Assembly: GCF_000722875.1 (NCBI RefSeq)
Contig: NZ_JFHR01000017.1
Location: 1-64,000 of the forward strand
Direction: 5' to 3'
Length of the DNA: 64,000 nt
DNA from: Sphingobium chlorophenolicum
GTDB taxonomy: Bacteria; Pseudomonadota; Alphaproteobacteria; Sphingomonadales; Sphingomonadaceae
Below, one piece after another: positions 29,852-38,842 of the stretch. Both the position numbers and the translations under genes were made by a program. Numbering within the stretch: position 1 is the first letter of the stretch; every line of letters begins with the position of its first letter. The notes under the pieces were generated by a model. It was not told the origin of the DNA, made no database searches, and was given only the letters and a program-made list of their open reading frames with translations.

Positions 29852-30173
29852 GGTTCGCTCTCCTGACCGAACGCCACGACGCGCCTTGCTCTGCTTTGGT
29901 CCTCTGTCGGGACATGCCCGTCTTTCGGGGCGGGCATCTCTCGGCATGAGGGGAGCGCCTCATGGCCAATGGCGGCATCCTACACGTGGAATGCGGGGGC
30001 CGCCAGTGCTTTGATCGGACCGGCCGTCGCTACGGCATGCCTGCGCGGCGACAATGCCAGCCTAGCATGCCCGATGGTTATCAAGAATGTCATTTCGTTC
30101 AGCGATTTCCTGGCCATCCCCGTCTACCGAAATGGGGACAGACCTGCACCACGCAGGCGATCGGGAGGATCAT
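29852..30173. other. Intergenic region before TonB receptor
   Basis: A 322 bp gap between divergent genes. It contains a hairpin ATGCCCG/CGGGCAT around 29914-29936 and no recognisable gene. Short frames present are not protein-like. I see no copy of the GATACCGGTAAC site here. Confidence 0.4.
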
Positions 30174-33026
30174 ATGCGGATTTCATCGGCCGGGATTGCT
30201 CTGCTTTCCAGCATCGCCCTTGCCGCCATCGCCCCGCCGGGCGCGGCCCTTGCCCAGCAGAATGATTTAGCCGGAAACCGTACGGCCAGCGTGCCCGAAC
30301 AGCCGCCCGAAGCCGACATCGTCGTTTCGGGTTCCCGCATCGTGCGGGACGGCTTCAACGCGCCGACGCCCATATCCGTGATCGGCGCCGACCAGGTGGA
30401 GAACCGGGCGGCGATCAGCATCGGCTCCGTATTGCAGGAGGCGCCTGCGTTCCGCCCTAGCCAGAATCCTTCCGCCGCCCGCACCTTCACCAACAGCGGC
30501 TATTATGCCGATCTGCGCGGGCTGGACGCCAACCGCACGCTGGTGCTGGTGGACGGCCACCGCTTCGTCCCCACCTCCAACGTCGGCACCGTCGACCTCA
30601 GCCTCATCCCCACCTTCCTGGTCGAGCGGGCCGAGGTGGTGACCGGCGGCGCGTCCGCCGCCTGGGGATCGGACGCCGTCGCAGGCGTCGTCAACATCAT
30701 CCTGAACCACAAGCTGACCGGCCTGCGCGGCGAAGCGCAGGCGGGCATTTCGGAAGAGGGCGACGGATATAATATGAAGGCGGCGCTGGGCGGCGGCACC
30801 GGCTTCGCCGACGGCGCGGGCCATATCATCCTGGGCGCCGAATATTCCTATGACGAAGGGGTGGGCGACAATTACACCCGCGACTGGGGGCGGGAGGAAT
30901 GGTGGTTCGTCACCAATCCCAATTTTGCGACCAACGGCCAACCGGCGCGCATCTGGACCAGGAACGTCCATTATGCTTCGCAGACGCCCGGCGGCCTGAT
31001 TGCCACCGGCCCGCTGCGCGGCACCGCCTTTGCGCCCGACGGCACCCCCTTCCAGTTCAATTTCGGGGAAGTGTGGGGCGACGACCAGATCGGCGGCGAC
31101 GGTTACGGCACCAGTTCCTGGACCGGCGTCAACATCCGGCAGCCGCATGAGCGCATCGTGGCGATGGGCCGCGTCAGCTTCGAAAGCGGCGACACGACCT
31201 TTTTCGCGGAGGGTAATTACGCCCATGTCGACTGGACCGTGCCCAGCATCGGCACGCGCAATTTCGGGACGCAGACGCCCAGCACCAGCGCCTTTTCGCC
31301 CATCGTCGTCAGCGCGGACAATCCCTTCATCCCAGCAGCGACGCGGGCGGCCATCGACAATTACAACGCGACCCGCCCCGCTGGCGCGCCCGCGCTGACC
31401 AGCTTCCAGTTCGGCCGCTTCGGGACGGAGAATTTCCAGCAGATCGTCAGCAAGGCGAATGAAACCGCCCGCGGCGTGATCGGCGCGGAAGGAAAGTTCG
31501 GCGGCGTCAAATGGGATGTCTATGCACAACATGGCCAGAACCGTTTCGTCCGGGGCGTCATCGGTCAGCGGATAGAGGCGAATTGGCGCCGCGCCATCGA
31601 TGTGGTGAGCGTGACGCAGAACGGCGTCTCGATCCCCGTGTGCCGCGACCTGCTCAGCCCCAATGCCGCCATTCGCGAAGCGGCGGCGGGCTGCGTGCCC
31701 TATAATATCTTCGGCACCGACACGGCGAGCGACGCGGCCAAGGCCTATGTGACCGGCCTCTCGCTCCAGCGTCAGAAGACGACGCAGACGGTGGTCGCGG
31801 GCAATCTTCAGGCGGAACCTTTCTCAACCTGGGCAGGCCCCGTGTCCATCGCGACCGGCATCGAATATCGACGGGAGACATTGCTTTCCATCCCCAGCCC
31901 GCTGGAGGCCGCCCGCGCCTTTTCCAGCGCCAATTCCGCTTTCGTGGATGGAAACTTCGACGTGAAGGAAGCCTATGTCGAGGCGCTGGTCCCGCTGGCG
32001 GCGGACAAGCCCTTCTTCCGCCACCTGGATGTCAACGCCGCGGCGCGCTATGCCGATTACAGCGGCGCGGGCAGCGTCTGGACGTGGAAGGCCGGCGTGA
32101 ACTGGTCAATCACCGATGAATTCCGGGTTCGCGCCACGCGCTCCCGCGATGTCCGCGCGCCCAACCTTACCGAAATGTTCACGCCGGAAAGAAACCAGAA
32201 TGCGCGCGTCATCGACCCGGTGACCAACACGGCCTATACGGTGCGCACCTTCTCCGTCGGCAATCGCAACCTGAAGCCCGAAGTCGCCAATTCCCTGACG
32301 GCCGGTTTCGTCTATCAGCCGCAATGGGCGTCCGGCCTGCAATTGTCGGTCGACTATTACGATATCGACATAAAGGGCGTCATCAACACGTCCAACGCGC
32401 AGGTCGTGCTGGATTCCTGCGTTGCGGGCGACGCCAGCCGGTGCGCCTTCATCACCCGCCCGGCCGCCAACGGACCGATCACGGAGATGGTGACGCCCTA
32501 TCTGAACCTCAACCGGTTCCAGACCAGCGGCGTCGACGTGGAACTGTCCTATCGCATGCCGTTGGGGGCGGGCAATCTCAGCACCCGGCTGCTCGCCACC
32601 TATGTCTGGGACTATACGCTGACCGACACGACCGGCGCCATCGACCGGTCGGGCCAGAACGGCACGCCGGTGAACGGCGGCACGACCGGCATGGTCGACC
32701 TGACGATGAACGCCACCATCGCCTATGACACGGACGATTTCGGCGTGAACCTGCAGGCGCGCTACATCAATGGGGGGAAGATCGACACGGCGGCGGTGCC
32801 GGGCACGGCCACCAGCCTCAACATCAACAAGATTCCCAGCCGCGTCTATTTCAACCTGGGCGGGAAGCTGACCCTGACGCGCAGCGAGGACGGCGACCGC
32901 AAGGTGGAATTGTTCGGGACCGTCGACAATCTGCTGGACACCGATCCGCCATTCCCCTCCTTCGACGGGACATATTATGATCTGATCGGGCGCGCCTATC
33001 GCCTTGGCGTGCGTTTCCGTTACTGA
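30174..33026 (+). CDS. TonB-dependent outer-membrane receptor
   Basis: A 950-residue receptor. The signal peptide ends GAALAQQ (about residue 28), followed by a TonB-box-like ADIVVSGSRIVRDGFNAPTP, a plug domain (YYADLRGLDANRTLVLVDGHRFVPTS, then VERAEVVTGGASAAWGSDAVAGVVN) and a large barrel ending in the aromatic terminus LGVRFRY. GGGAGG precedes the ATG at 30174. It is the same receptor subtype as the one at 47678. It is followed 21 bp later by a solute-binding lipoprotein, so the two probably handle one substrate. Confidence 0.94.
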   Translation: MRISSAGIALLSSIALAAIAPPGAALAQQNDLAGNRTASVPEQPPEADIVVSGSRIVRDGFNAPTPISVIGADQVENRAAISIGSVLQEAPAFRPSQNPSAARTFTNSGYYADLRGLDANRTLVLVDGHRFVPTSNVGTVDLSLIPTFLVERAEVVTGGASAAWGSDAVAGVVNIILNHKLTGLRGEAQAGISEEGDGYNMKAALGGGTGFADGAGHIILGAEYSYDEGVGDNYTRDWGREEWWFVTNPNFATNGQPARIWTRNVHYASQTPGGLIATGPLRGTAFAPDGTPFQFNFGEVWGDDQIGGDGYGTSSWTGVNIRQPHERIVAMGRVSFESGDTTFFAEGNYAHVDWTVPSIGTRNFGTQTPSTSAFSPIVVSADNPFIPAATRAAIDNYNATRPAGAPALTSFQFGRFGTENFQQIVSKANETARGVIGAEGKFGGVKWDVYAQHGQNRFVRGVIGQRIEANWRRAIDVVSVTQNGVSIPVCRDLLSPNAAIREAAAGCVPYNIFGTDTASDAAKAYVTGLSLQRQKTTQTVVAGNLQAEPFSTWAGPVSIATGIEYRRETLLSIPSPLEAARAFSSANSAFVDGNFDVKEAYVEALVPLAADKPFFRHLDVNAAARYADYSGAGSVWTWKAGVNWSITDEFRVRATRSRDVRAPNLTEMFTPERNQNARVIDPVTNTAYTVRTFSVGNRNLKPEVANSLTAGFVYQPQWASGLQLSVDYYDIDIKGVINTSNAQVVLDSCVAGDASRCAFITRPAANGPITEMVTPYLNLNRFQTSGVDVELSYRMPLGAGNLSTRLLATYVWDYTLTDTTGAIDRSGQNGTPVNGGTTGMVDLTMNATIAYDTDDFGVNLQARYINGGKIDTAAVPGTATSLNINKIPSRVYFNLGGKLTLTRSEDGDRKVELFGTVDNLLDTDPPFPSFDGTYYDLIGRAYRLGVRFRY

Positions 33027-33047
33027 CGGGCCTTGGGGAGAGTGAAG

Positions 33048-34082
33048 ATGCGCAGGAACAAGGCGGTGATCGCCGTAAGCATCGCCGCTCTGGCGCTTGC
33101 CGGATGCGCCACCGCGCCGACGGCGGCGCGTCCGGCCTCCCCGATTCCGGCGGACCCGCTTTCGGTTTTCGGCCATCGAACCGTGCTGGAATTCGGCCCC
33201 GCCTTGCTGGCGGCGAAAAATGCCCCGCCCGGCACCGTCGTCACCGCCAGCGGGGGCGTGCCCAATTTGTGGGCGGCCCCCGACCCCGCGCTGGCCGCGT
33301 CGGTCGGCGGCCATGCGGATGGCGCGCCCCCGCCGCCCAATCCGGGCGTGGCCGACCTTGCCGGCAATGCGGAGACGCAGACGCTGCGCATGTCGCTGAA
33401 GCATCCCGATGTCCGCATCATCGTCACCACGACAGAGGGGCTGTACCGCATCGTCGCCCGCCGTTCCTCCGGAATCGCCTCCGTCGCGGACCTTCGGGGC
33501 AAGCGGATCGCGGTGTTCGTCAACACTTCCGCCGCCTTCTACCTCCACCGGCTGCTGAAGGGCGCGGGCCTCAGCGAAGCGGACGTCACTATCGTCCCCC
33601 TGACCGCGAAGGCGGGCGCCGACGCCCTGATCAAGGGCGATGTCGACGCGCTCTCCACCTGGGAACCGGAGGCGGAACGGGCGTCCCTGGCGCTGGGCGA
33701 CAACGGCCTCAGCATCCAGCCTGAGGGCGTCTATCGCGAAATATACAGCCTGAACGCCAAGGCCGCCACGCTGGCCGATCCGGCGAAGCGGGCACAGGTC
33801 GTCGCCTTCCTGCGCGAACTGCTGGTCGGTTGCCGCAAGGCGGAGGAAGACCCCGCCGAAATGCAGGCCATGCTGGCGGAGCGGACCGGCCAGAACCTCC
33901 AACTCATCCGCCAGTCATGGCATCATCACCGCTTCCCCTGCACGCTTCCCGGCGATCTGCTGGACGTGATGGTGGAGGAGGAGCAATGGCTCGCGAAAAT
34001 CGATGGCCGCCAGCCGCGAGACCGAGCCGCGCTCTCCCGGCTTATCGACGCCAGCCTGTTGCGGGAAGCCGCTGCGCCCTGA
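33048..34082 (+). CDS. ABC-type substrate-binding lipoprotein (SsuA/TauA-like), orphan
   Basis: A 344-residue periplasmic binding lipoprotein with lipobox LAGC (about Cys19). The fold signatures, VADLRGKRIAVFVNTSAAFYLHRLLKGAGLSEADVTIVPL and DVDALSTWEPEAERA, are those of the nitrate/sulfonate/taurine-type binding proteins. GGGGAGAG precedes the ATG at 33048. No permease or ATPase gene is nearby. It follows a TonB receptor, so it may be a periplasmic carrier working with the receptor, or its membrane partners lie elsewhere. Confidence 0.88.
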   Translation: MRRNKAVIAVSIAALALAGCATAPTAARPASPIPADPLSVFGHRTVLEFGPALLAAKNAPPGTVVTASGGVPNLWAAPDPALAASVGGHADGAPPPPNPGVADLAGNAETQTLRMSLKHPDVRIIVTTTEGLYRIVARRSSGIASVADLRGKRIAVFVNTSAAFYLHRLLKGAGLSEADVTIVPLTAKAGADALIKGDVDALSTWEPEAERASLALGDNGLSIQPEGVYREIYSLNAKAATLADPAKRAQVVAFLRELLVGCRKAEEDPAEMQAMLAERTGQNLQLIRQSWHHHRFPCTLPGDLLDVMVEEEQWLAKIDGRQPRDRAALSRLIDASLLREAAAP

Positions 34083-34088
34083 CGTCCC

Positions 34089-34883
34089 TCAAGACCCGAC
34101 CGGCTCCACGTCCAGCCTGACCACCCCTGCCACGTCGCCGCGCGCCAGCGGATAGCGGCTCAGCACCAGTGGATCATGGCCGGGGATGATGTGGCTTTCC
34201 GAACTGGCCAGTTCCCGCATCCGGTCGAAGCCGAACAGCATGTCGGTCATGCTGTCGAAGGAGGGGAAGGGTCGGGCCTGCTCGAAATTGGCGTAGAGAT
34301 GCGCGGCGTCCGACCCCAGCACCACCCAGCCGCGCCGGGTCTTCACCCTGACCACCTGCAACCCCCGCGTATGCCCGCCGACCCGGTGCAGAGTCAGACC
34401 CGGCGCCAGTTCGCTGTCGCCGTCGTGAAATTGCAGCCGCCCGTCGAACAGCCGCCCGATCATGGCCTGGACATCGCCCGGCTCATAGGCGTGGCGCAGC
34501 GGTTCGTGGCACATGCACCGGCCGGTGCAATAGGCCATTTCCGCATCCTGCACATGGTAGCGCGCCTGCGGGAACATCGCATGATTGCCCGCATGGTCGA
34601 AATGCATGTGCGATATGATGACGTCGCTGACCGTGGCGGCGTCGATGCCGATGGTCCTCAACCCCTCGTTCACCGGGCGCACCAGTTGCCGGTTGCGCTT
34701 AAGCCCCATCGCCGCGTCGAAGCCGGTGTCCAGCACATAGGTGCCGTGATCGCCGACAATCGCCCAGACGAAATAGTCCAGCGGCATCGGCCGGTCGTGC
34801 GGATCGCCGCCGACGAAATTGGCCGACGCGGTCCGGTCGTGATGGCCGTACTGGACGGCATAGACTTGGTAGCAATCTTCCAA
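34089..34883 (-). CDS. Metallo-beta-lactamase-fold lactonase-like hydrolase
   Basis: A 264-residue MBL-fold enzyme with the metal motif SHMHFDHAGN (His92, His94, Asp96, His97), later ligands in VGGHTRG, GSDAAH and IIPGHDP, and overall similarity to AHL-lactonase (AttM/AiiB-type) and 4-pyridoxolactonase proteins. It is the last gene of the minus-strand operon that starts with the PrpD-type gene at 37985, and so is more likely a catabolic lactonase than a quorum-quenching enzyme. Length is normal. Confidence 0.85.
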   Translation of the reverse strand: MEDCYQVYAVQYGHHDRTASANFVGGDPHDRPMPLDYFVWAIVGDHGTYVLDTGFDAAMGLKRNRQLVRPVNEGLRTIGIDAATVSDVIISHMHFDHAGNHAMFPQARYHVQDAEMAYCTGRCMCHEPLRHAYEPGDVQAMIGRLFDGRLQFHDGDSELAPGLTLHRVGGHTRGLQVVRVKTRRGWVVLGSDAAHLYANFEQARPFPSFDSMTDMLFGFDRMRELASSESHIIPGHDPLVLSRYPLARGDVAGVVRLDVEPVGS

Positions 34884-34913
34884 CGGCTATTCTCCGAACG
34901 CGTCCTGTCCCAT

Positions 34914-35795
34914 TCAGCCGATTTCGACCCCGGCCCATTGCTCCACGACCCTGGCCATCATCGTGAAGTCGGCATCCGGCCCGAACTGCGCGGCCGTGAT
35001 GTCCAGCATCGTCTTGGCCAGATTGCCCAGCATCATGGGTACGCCCAATGCCTGCGCCTCGTCCAGGCAAAGGCGGACATCCTTCAGCGACAGGCCCGTC
35101 GCAAAGCCGAAATCGAAGGTGCGCGGCACGACGGCGCGGGGGAATTTGTCCTTCGTCGCGCTGTTCTGCCCGCTCGATACATTGAGCACGTCCAGCATCA
35201 CCCTGGGGTCCAGCCCGGCCTTCACGCCCATCGCCATGCCTTCGGACGTCGCGGCCAGAGCCACCACCGACATGATGTTGTTGATCAGCTTCATCGTCTG
35301 CGCCTGCCCCGGCTGGGCGCCGACGGGAATGACCTTGCCGAAATGGGAGAGCAGCGGCGTGACCTCTTCCTGCACGGCGGGCAGCGCGGCCAGCATCAGC
35401 GTCAGCTTGCCCGCCAGCGCCCCGGCGCGCCCGCCGCTGACCGGCGCGTCCGCGAAAGCCTTGTCGCGGTCCGCCAGCGCGACGGCTGCGTCCATCGAAG
35501 CGCGCGAACCGACGGTGGACAGGTCGACCATGATCCGGACCCTCGTCTCCGCCAGTTCCGCCGCCACGTCCCGGACGATCTGGGGGGAGGGGAGGCTGGT
35601 GAAGACGATTTCCGACCGGTCGCCCACCTCCGCCACGCTTTCGCCCGCCACGCCGCCTGCCGCCGCGAAATCCTCTCGCGCCGCGCCGTCTATGTCATAG
35701 GCGATCACCACATGGCCGTTCTTCAGCAATCGGGGCGCCATCGCACTGCCCATGCTGCCCAGGCCGATAAATCCCAAATTCCGGCTTTGCGTCAT
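34914..35795 (-). CDS. NAD(P)-dependent dehydrogenase, 3-hydroxyisobutyrate dehydrogenase family
   Basis: A 293-residue beta-hydroxyacid dehydrogenase. The Rossmann motif FIGLGSMGSAMAPRLLKNGH is at residues 8-27, the substrate signature DAPVSGGRAGALAGKLTLMLA near residue 118, and the catalytic Lys in MKLINN near 172. ATG at 35795 has GGAG upstream; an ATG at 35807 overlaps the stop of the preceding SDR gene. Part of the four-gene operon 37985-34089. It probably oxidises a beta-hydroxy acid to a semialdehyde or reduces the reverse. Confidence 0.88.
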   Translation of the reverse strand: MTQSRNLGFIGLGSMGSAMAPRLLKNGHVVIAYDIDGAAREDFAAAGGVAGESVAEVGDRSEIVFTSLPSPQIVRDVAAELAETRVRIMVDLSTVGSRASMDAAVALADRDKAFADAPVSGGRAGALAGKLTLMLAALPAVQEEVTPLLSHFGKVIPVGAQPGQAQTMKLINNIMSVVALAATSEGMAMGVKAGLDPRVMLDVLNVSSGQNSATKDKFPRAVVPRTFDFGFATGLSLKDVRLCLDEAQALGVPMMLGNLAKTMLDITAAQFGPDADFTMMARVVEQWAGVEIG

Positions 35796-35806
35796 CAATC
35801 GCTCCA

Positions 35807-36604
35807 TCAGCGGGCCAGCCATCCACCCTCGATCGGCAGGATCGCCCCATTCATATCCGTTCCGGCCGGGCCGCACAGCAACAGAAGCACTTCCGCGACG
35901 CTGTCGGCGTCGACGAACCGGCCACTGGGCTGCTTGCCGTCCAGAAAGCGTATCTCGGCTTCGGGTCGGGTCAGCCCTTCCTCGATCATCATCCGCTCCA
36001 GCCGGTCTGACCAGAGCGGCGTCAGCACCGATCCCGGCATCAGCGCGTGGCAGGTGATCGGCCCGCCCGCCGTTTCCAGCGCGGTCGCCCGCGTCAGCCC
36101 CTGGATCGCCGTCTTGGTGGTGACATAGTCCACGCGATTGACGGTGCCGCGATAGCCGTAGACCGACGTCATGTTGAACACCCGCCCATAATGGGCCGCC
36201 CGCATCCCCGGCAGCACCATCTGGGTGGCAAGGAAGGCGGCGGTCACGTTGACGGCCAGCGCTTCGGTCCATTTCTCTATGGGGAAATCCTCTATCCGGG
36301 CGAAATGCCGGACGACGGCGTTGTTGATCAGGATATGGACCGGACCCAGCGCTTCCTCGGTACGGTCGACCAGCTCCCGCACCGCCGCCGTCTGGCGCAG
36401 GTCGGCGCGGCAATAGAGGGCGCGGACGCCGAATTCCCGTTCGATCGCTTCCGTGAGGCAGGCGGCTTCCTCCGGCTCTTCCAGCCCGTGCAGCATGACG
36501 TTCGCCCCGGCCGACGCCAATTTGCGCGCCATCGCTTGGCCCAGCCCCCCGACCGATCCAGTGATCAGCGCATTGCGGCCGGTCAGTCTCCTGGCGTCAG
36601 TCAT
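35807..36604 (-). CDS. Short-chain dehydrogenase/reductase
   Basis: A 265-residue SDR close in style to 3-hydroxybutyrate dehydrogenase. The NAD-binding ITGSVGGLGQAMARKLA is near residues 14-30, NNAV near 93, and the catalytic Tyr-x3-Lys in YVTTK near 160. The ATG at 36604 overlaps the stop of the PrpD-type gene by 8 bp, and its own stop touches the next gene, so translation is coupled. It is the second gene of the LacI-regulated minus-strand operon. Confidence 0.88.
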   Translation of the reverse strand: MTDARRLTGRNALITGSVGGLGQAMARKLASAGANVMLHGLEEPEEAACLTEAIEREFGVRALYCRADLRQTAAVRELVDRTEEALGPVHILINNAVVRHFARIEDFPIEKWTEALAVNVTAAFLATQMVLPGMRAAHYGRVFNMTSVYGYRGTVNRVDYVTTKTAIQGLTRATALETAGGPITCHALMPGSVLTPLWSDRLERMMIEEGLTRPEAEIRFLDGKQPSGRFVDADSVAEVLLLLCGPAGTDMNGAILPIEGGWLAR

Positions 36605-37985
36605 GGTCCGTCACCGTCAGTTCGGTAAAGCGCGAAACATCATCGAACCGATCCAGCGCCAGCGCGGCGTCGACCAGGCGTTCGGTCTGGTCTGCGGAGA
36701 GCGTTCCGGCCACATTTTCGCGGAACTTAGCCACGATCTCTTCGGTGGTCATCGGATTTTCCGCCGATCCGCGATTATGCTCCTCGACTTCCTGCAGGAT
36801 CGTGCCGTCGGTCAGTTCCACCGAAATCACGCCCTTGAACTGCTCCGGACCGGGCAGCGTCTCGTCCACCCGATAGTCTACCCGTCGCGTCAGGGAGAGG
36901 ATGGCCTCGTCGCGGAGGAATTCCGGCTGATAGGCGTCCTTCCCTAGCCGCCCGCGCACCAGCGCCTCGGCCAGCGTATATTGCAGGCTGACGCGTCCGT
37001 GCGAGTCGGTCAGCGGATGCAGCTTCTCGTCCTGCGGTTCGCAGACGATGCCGACGATATAGGGCGCGACGTCGCAACGGATGCGGCTAATCCGCTCCTC
37101 CGAAAGGCCGTGTCGCTCGCGCAGCCGCAGCAGCGCGCTGATATAGGGATGGATCACATGGGCGGCGGGAAAGGGCTTGAACGATGCGTTGCGGCTTTCC
37201 CATTCGTCCCCCAGCGCCTCGGTCAACCGGTTCCAGTCCGGGACGACGGCGCTGTCCTGAAGATGGGAGGCATAAAGGCCGAACCGCCCCTCCAGCACTT
37301 CGCCAGGGCCGGTGACGCCCGCCTTCGCCAGCGTCGCGGCGGCGATCCCGCTCTGCGCCGCCCAGCCGGGGTGCAGGAATTTGGATTGCGTGCCGTCTAC
37401 CCAGCATTGGATCAGCCCCGCCGCGAAGCTGCCGGTGATCCCGGCCGCGCAGATCATCTGGCGCTGGTCCAGCGACTGCATCTTCGCCGCCAGCCAGCTT
37501 ACGCCGAAGGGCGCGAACAGGCCGGATGGGTGGAAACCCCGCTTGTGGAACTGCCCCGGCGCCAGGCTGCCGACCCGGCAGCTTATCTCATTGCCGATGG
37601 CGACGGCCAGGATCGCGTCGCGCCCGCCGCTGCGCAGACGGTCGCCCAGCGCCAGCGCCGCCGCGACCGCAGGGCTGCTCATATGGACGATGGATTCATT
37701 GTGCGTGTCGTCAAATTCCAGCGCCTGCGACAGCGCGCCATTGGCGAAGGCCGCGCCCGACATGCTGGCCCGGGCCTTCGCGCCCCAGATGCGGGCCTCC
37801 GTTCCGGGATGCAGGTTGGCGGTGGCGCGGCGCACCGACTCGCCGAAGGGGCGCTGGCCGCCGGCGATGGAGAGGCCGATGACGTCGATGATCCGCAATC
37901 TGGTCGCGGTCACAACATCTTCGGGCAGATCCCCGAAGCGTAATCCCCCTACCCATTCCGACAATTTTTGCGAGGCGGCTATCAC
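36597..37985 (-). CDS. MmgE/PrpD family dehydratase-like protein
   Basis: A 462-residue member of the MmgE/PrpD family, which includes 2-methylcitrate dehydratase and cis-aconitate decarboxylase. Family signatures are LRIIDVIGLSIAGGQRPFGESV near residue 25, GAAFANGALSQALEFDDTH near 80, and HPSGLFAPFGVSW near 155. The frame is open to 38060, but the GTG at 37985 is preferred: TGGAGGGG lies about 8 bases upstream, and the LacI-type operator at 38014 would otherwise lie inside the gene. First gene of the unit with SDR, beta-hydroxyacid dehydrogenase and lactonase. The substrate is unknown. Confidence 0.87.
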   Translation of the reverse strand: MIAASQKLSEWVGGLRFGDLPEDVVTATRLRIIDVIGLSIAGGQRPFGESVRRATANLHPGTEARIWGAKARASMSGAAFANGALSQALEFDDTHNESIVHMSSPAVAAALALGDRLRSGGRDAILAVAIGNEISCRVGSLAPGQFHKRGFHPSGLFAPFGVSWLAAKMQSLDQRQMICAAGITGSFAAGLIQCWVDGTQSKFLHPGWAAQSGIAAATLAKAGVTGPGEVLEGRFGLYASHLQDSAVVPDWNRLTEALGDEWESRNASFKPFPAAHVIHPYISALLRLRERHGLSEERISRIRCDVAPYIVGIVCEPQDEKLHPLTDSHGRVSLQYTLAEALVRGRLGKDAYQPEFLRDEAILSLTRRVDYRVDETLPGPEQFKGVISVELTDGTILQEVEEHNRGSAENPMTTEEIVAKFRENVAGTLSADQTERLVDAALALDRFDDVSRFTELTVTDHD

Positions 37986-38013
37986 CCTCAAACCCCTCCA
38001 GTTCATTTTTTGA

Positions 38014-38025
38014 GATACCGGTATC
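38014..38025. promoter_or_regulatory. LacI-type operator, site A
   Basis: A perfect 12 bp palindrome GATACCGGTATC in the context TGAGATACCGGTATCATGA. It lies 28 bp upstream of the PrpD-type start. On the minus strand a possible promoter TTGTGC-N17-TATCCA (38060-38032) ends 6 bp before it, so a bound repressor would cover the transcription start. The likely binder is the LacI protein at 53372. Confidence 0.8.
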
Positions 38026-38095
38026 ATGATTTGGATACGACGCGAACGGCTTCGGCACAAGCCCCAAAACTTCAGATCATCTCTTTGTGACGGAT

Positions 38096-38653
38096 TCAGC
38101 CCCGATGCGGTTGCCGGGGATGCCAGGCTGTTACGGCTTCGACGTCAATCTCCGGGCCGCTGACCGCCGCAATCCTCGCCAGCATCATATAAGTGCAGGC
38201 GATGATGAGGACTTCGAAGATGGCGGGCAGGCTGAAATGCTCCTGCATGGATGCCAATGTCCGGTCCGAAGGCGAGACGTTCGTCACCACTTCGCTGACG
38301 AATTCGCACAGACAGGCTTCGTCTGCCGCGAAGGCGACGAAATCCCCGGTTTCAAGGGCTTTCATCTCCGCATCCGTCATACCCAGCGCGGCGGCGATGC
38401 TCTCATGATGATAGATTTCATAGTCGGATCGGGAGAGATAGGCGACCCGCAGGATGATCAGTTCCCGCTGGCGCTGGCCGATGCCGATGTCGAAAATGGC
38501 GGCCCGCCCCAGCGCGCGCTGGGCCGCCCAGAAGGCGTCCGGGGCGTGCATGGCCATGCGCGATATGTTCAGCACGCGGCCGAAGGCGCCCGACAGGACT
38601 TCCCGTTTCGTGTCGGAAAGGGTGGCGGGGTCCGGATAGGGAATGCGGGGCAT
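38096..38653 (-). CDS. Carboxymuconolactone-decarboxylase family protein
   Basis: A 185-residue all-helical protein of the CMD/AhpD superfamily. The core QRQRELIILRVAYLSRSDYEIYHHESIAAALGMTDAEMKAL (about 60-100) carries the conserved acid and His residues. The redox CxxC pair of AhpD is absent from the usual site, so decarboxylase-like or lyase chemistry is more likely than peroxidase activity. AGGAGA precedes the ATG. It diverges from the SDR at 38843 and has LacI-type sites on both sides (38014, 38803). Confidence 0.82.
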   Translation of the reverse strand: MPRIPYPDPATLSDTKREVLSGAFGRVLNISRMAMHAPDAFWAAQRALGRAAIFDIGIGQRQRELIILRVAYLSRSDYEIYHHESIAAALGMTDAEMKALETGDFVAFAADEACLCEFVSEVVTNVSPSDRTLASMQEHFSLPAIFEVLIIACTYMMLARIAAVSGPEIDVEAVTAWHPRQPHRG

Positions 38654-38802
38654 GGAATCTCCTGTTTCTTCTACTTTTCAAAGGGTTTTCGCCGACGCGG
38701 GGCATGTCGGCGGCGGCTGCGCTATCGAATATCGTTATGCTGATGGCCTATCATGTTGTGCCTCTCCGTTACTTTGGCCCTAGCTAAAGCGAGCGATCTT
38801 AT

Positions 38803-38814
38803 GGTACCGGTATC
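38803..38814. promoter_or_regulatory. LacI-type operator, site B
   Basis: GGTACCGGTATC; read on the minus strand it is TGAGATACCGGTACCAT. It lies in the divergent gap between the CMD-type gene and the SDR, 28 bp before the SDR start, the same spacing as site A. A possible promoter TTGGCC-N17-TCTTAT (38774-38802) abuts it, which suits steric repression. Confidence 0.78.
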
Positions 38815-38842
38815 TCATAAAGATGCAAAGAGGATGCGATCC

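Noticed and set aside
38027-38040. A TTGGATAC match next to operator A as a sixth GntR site
   Set aside because: The same bases fit a -10 element (TATCCA on the minus strand) at 17 bp from TTGTGC, and no partner site is near.
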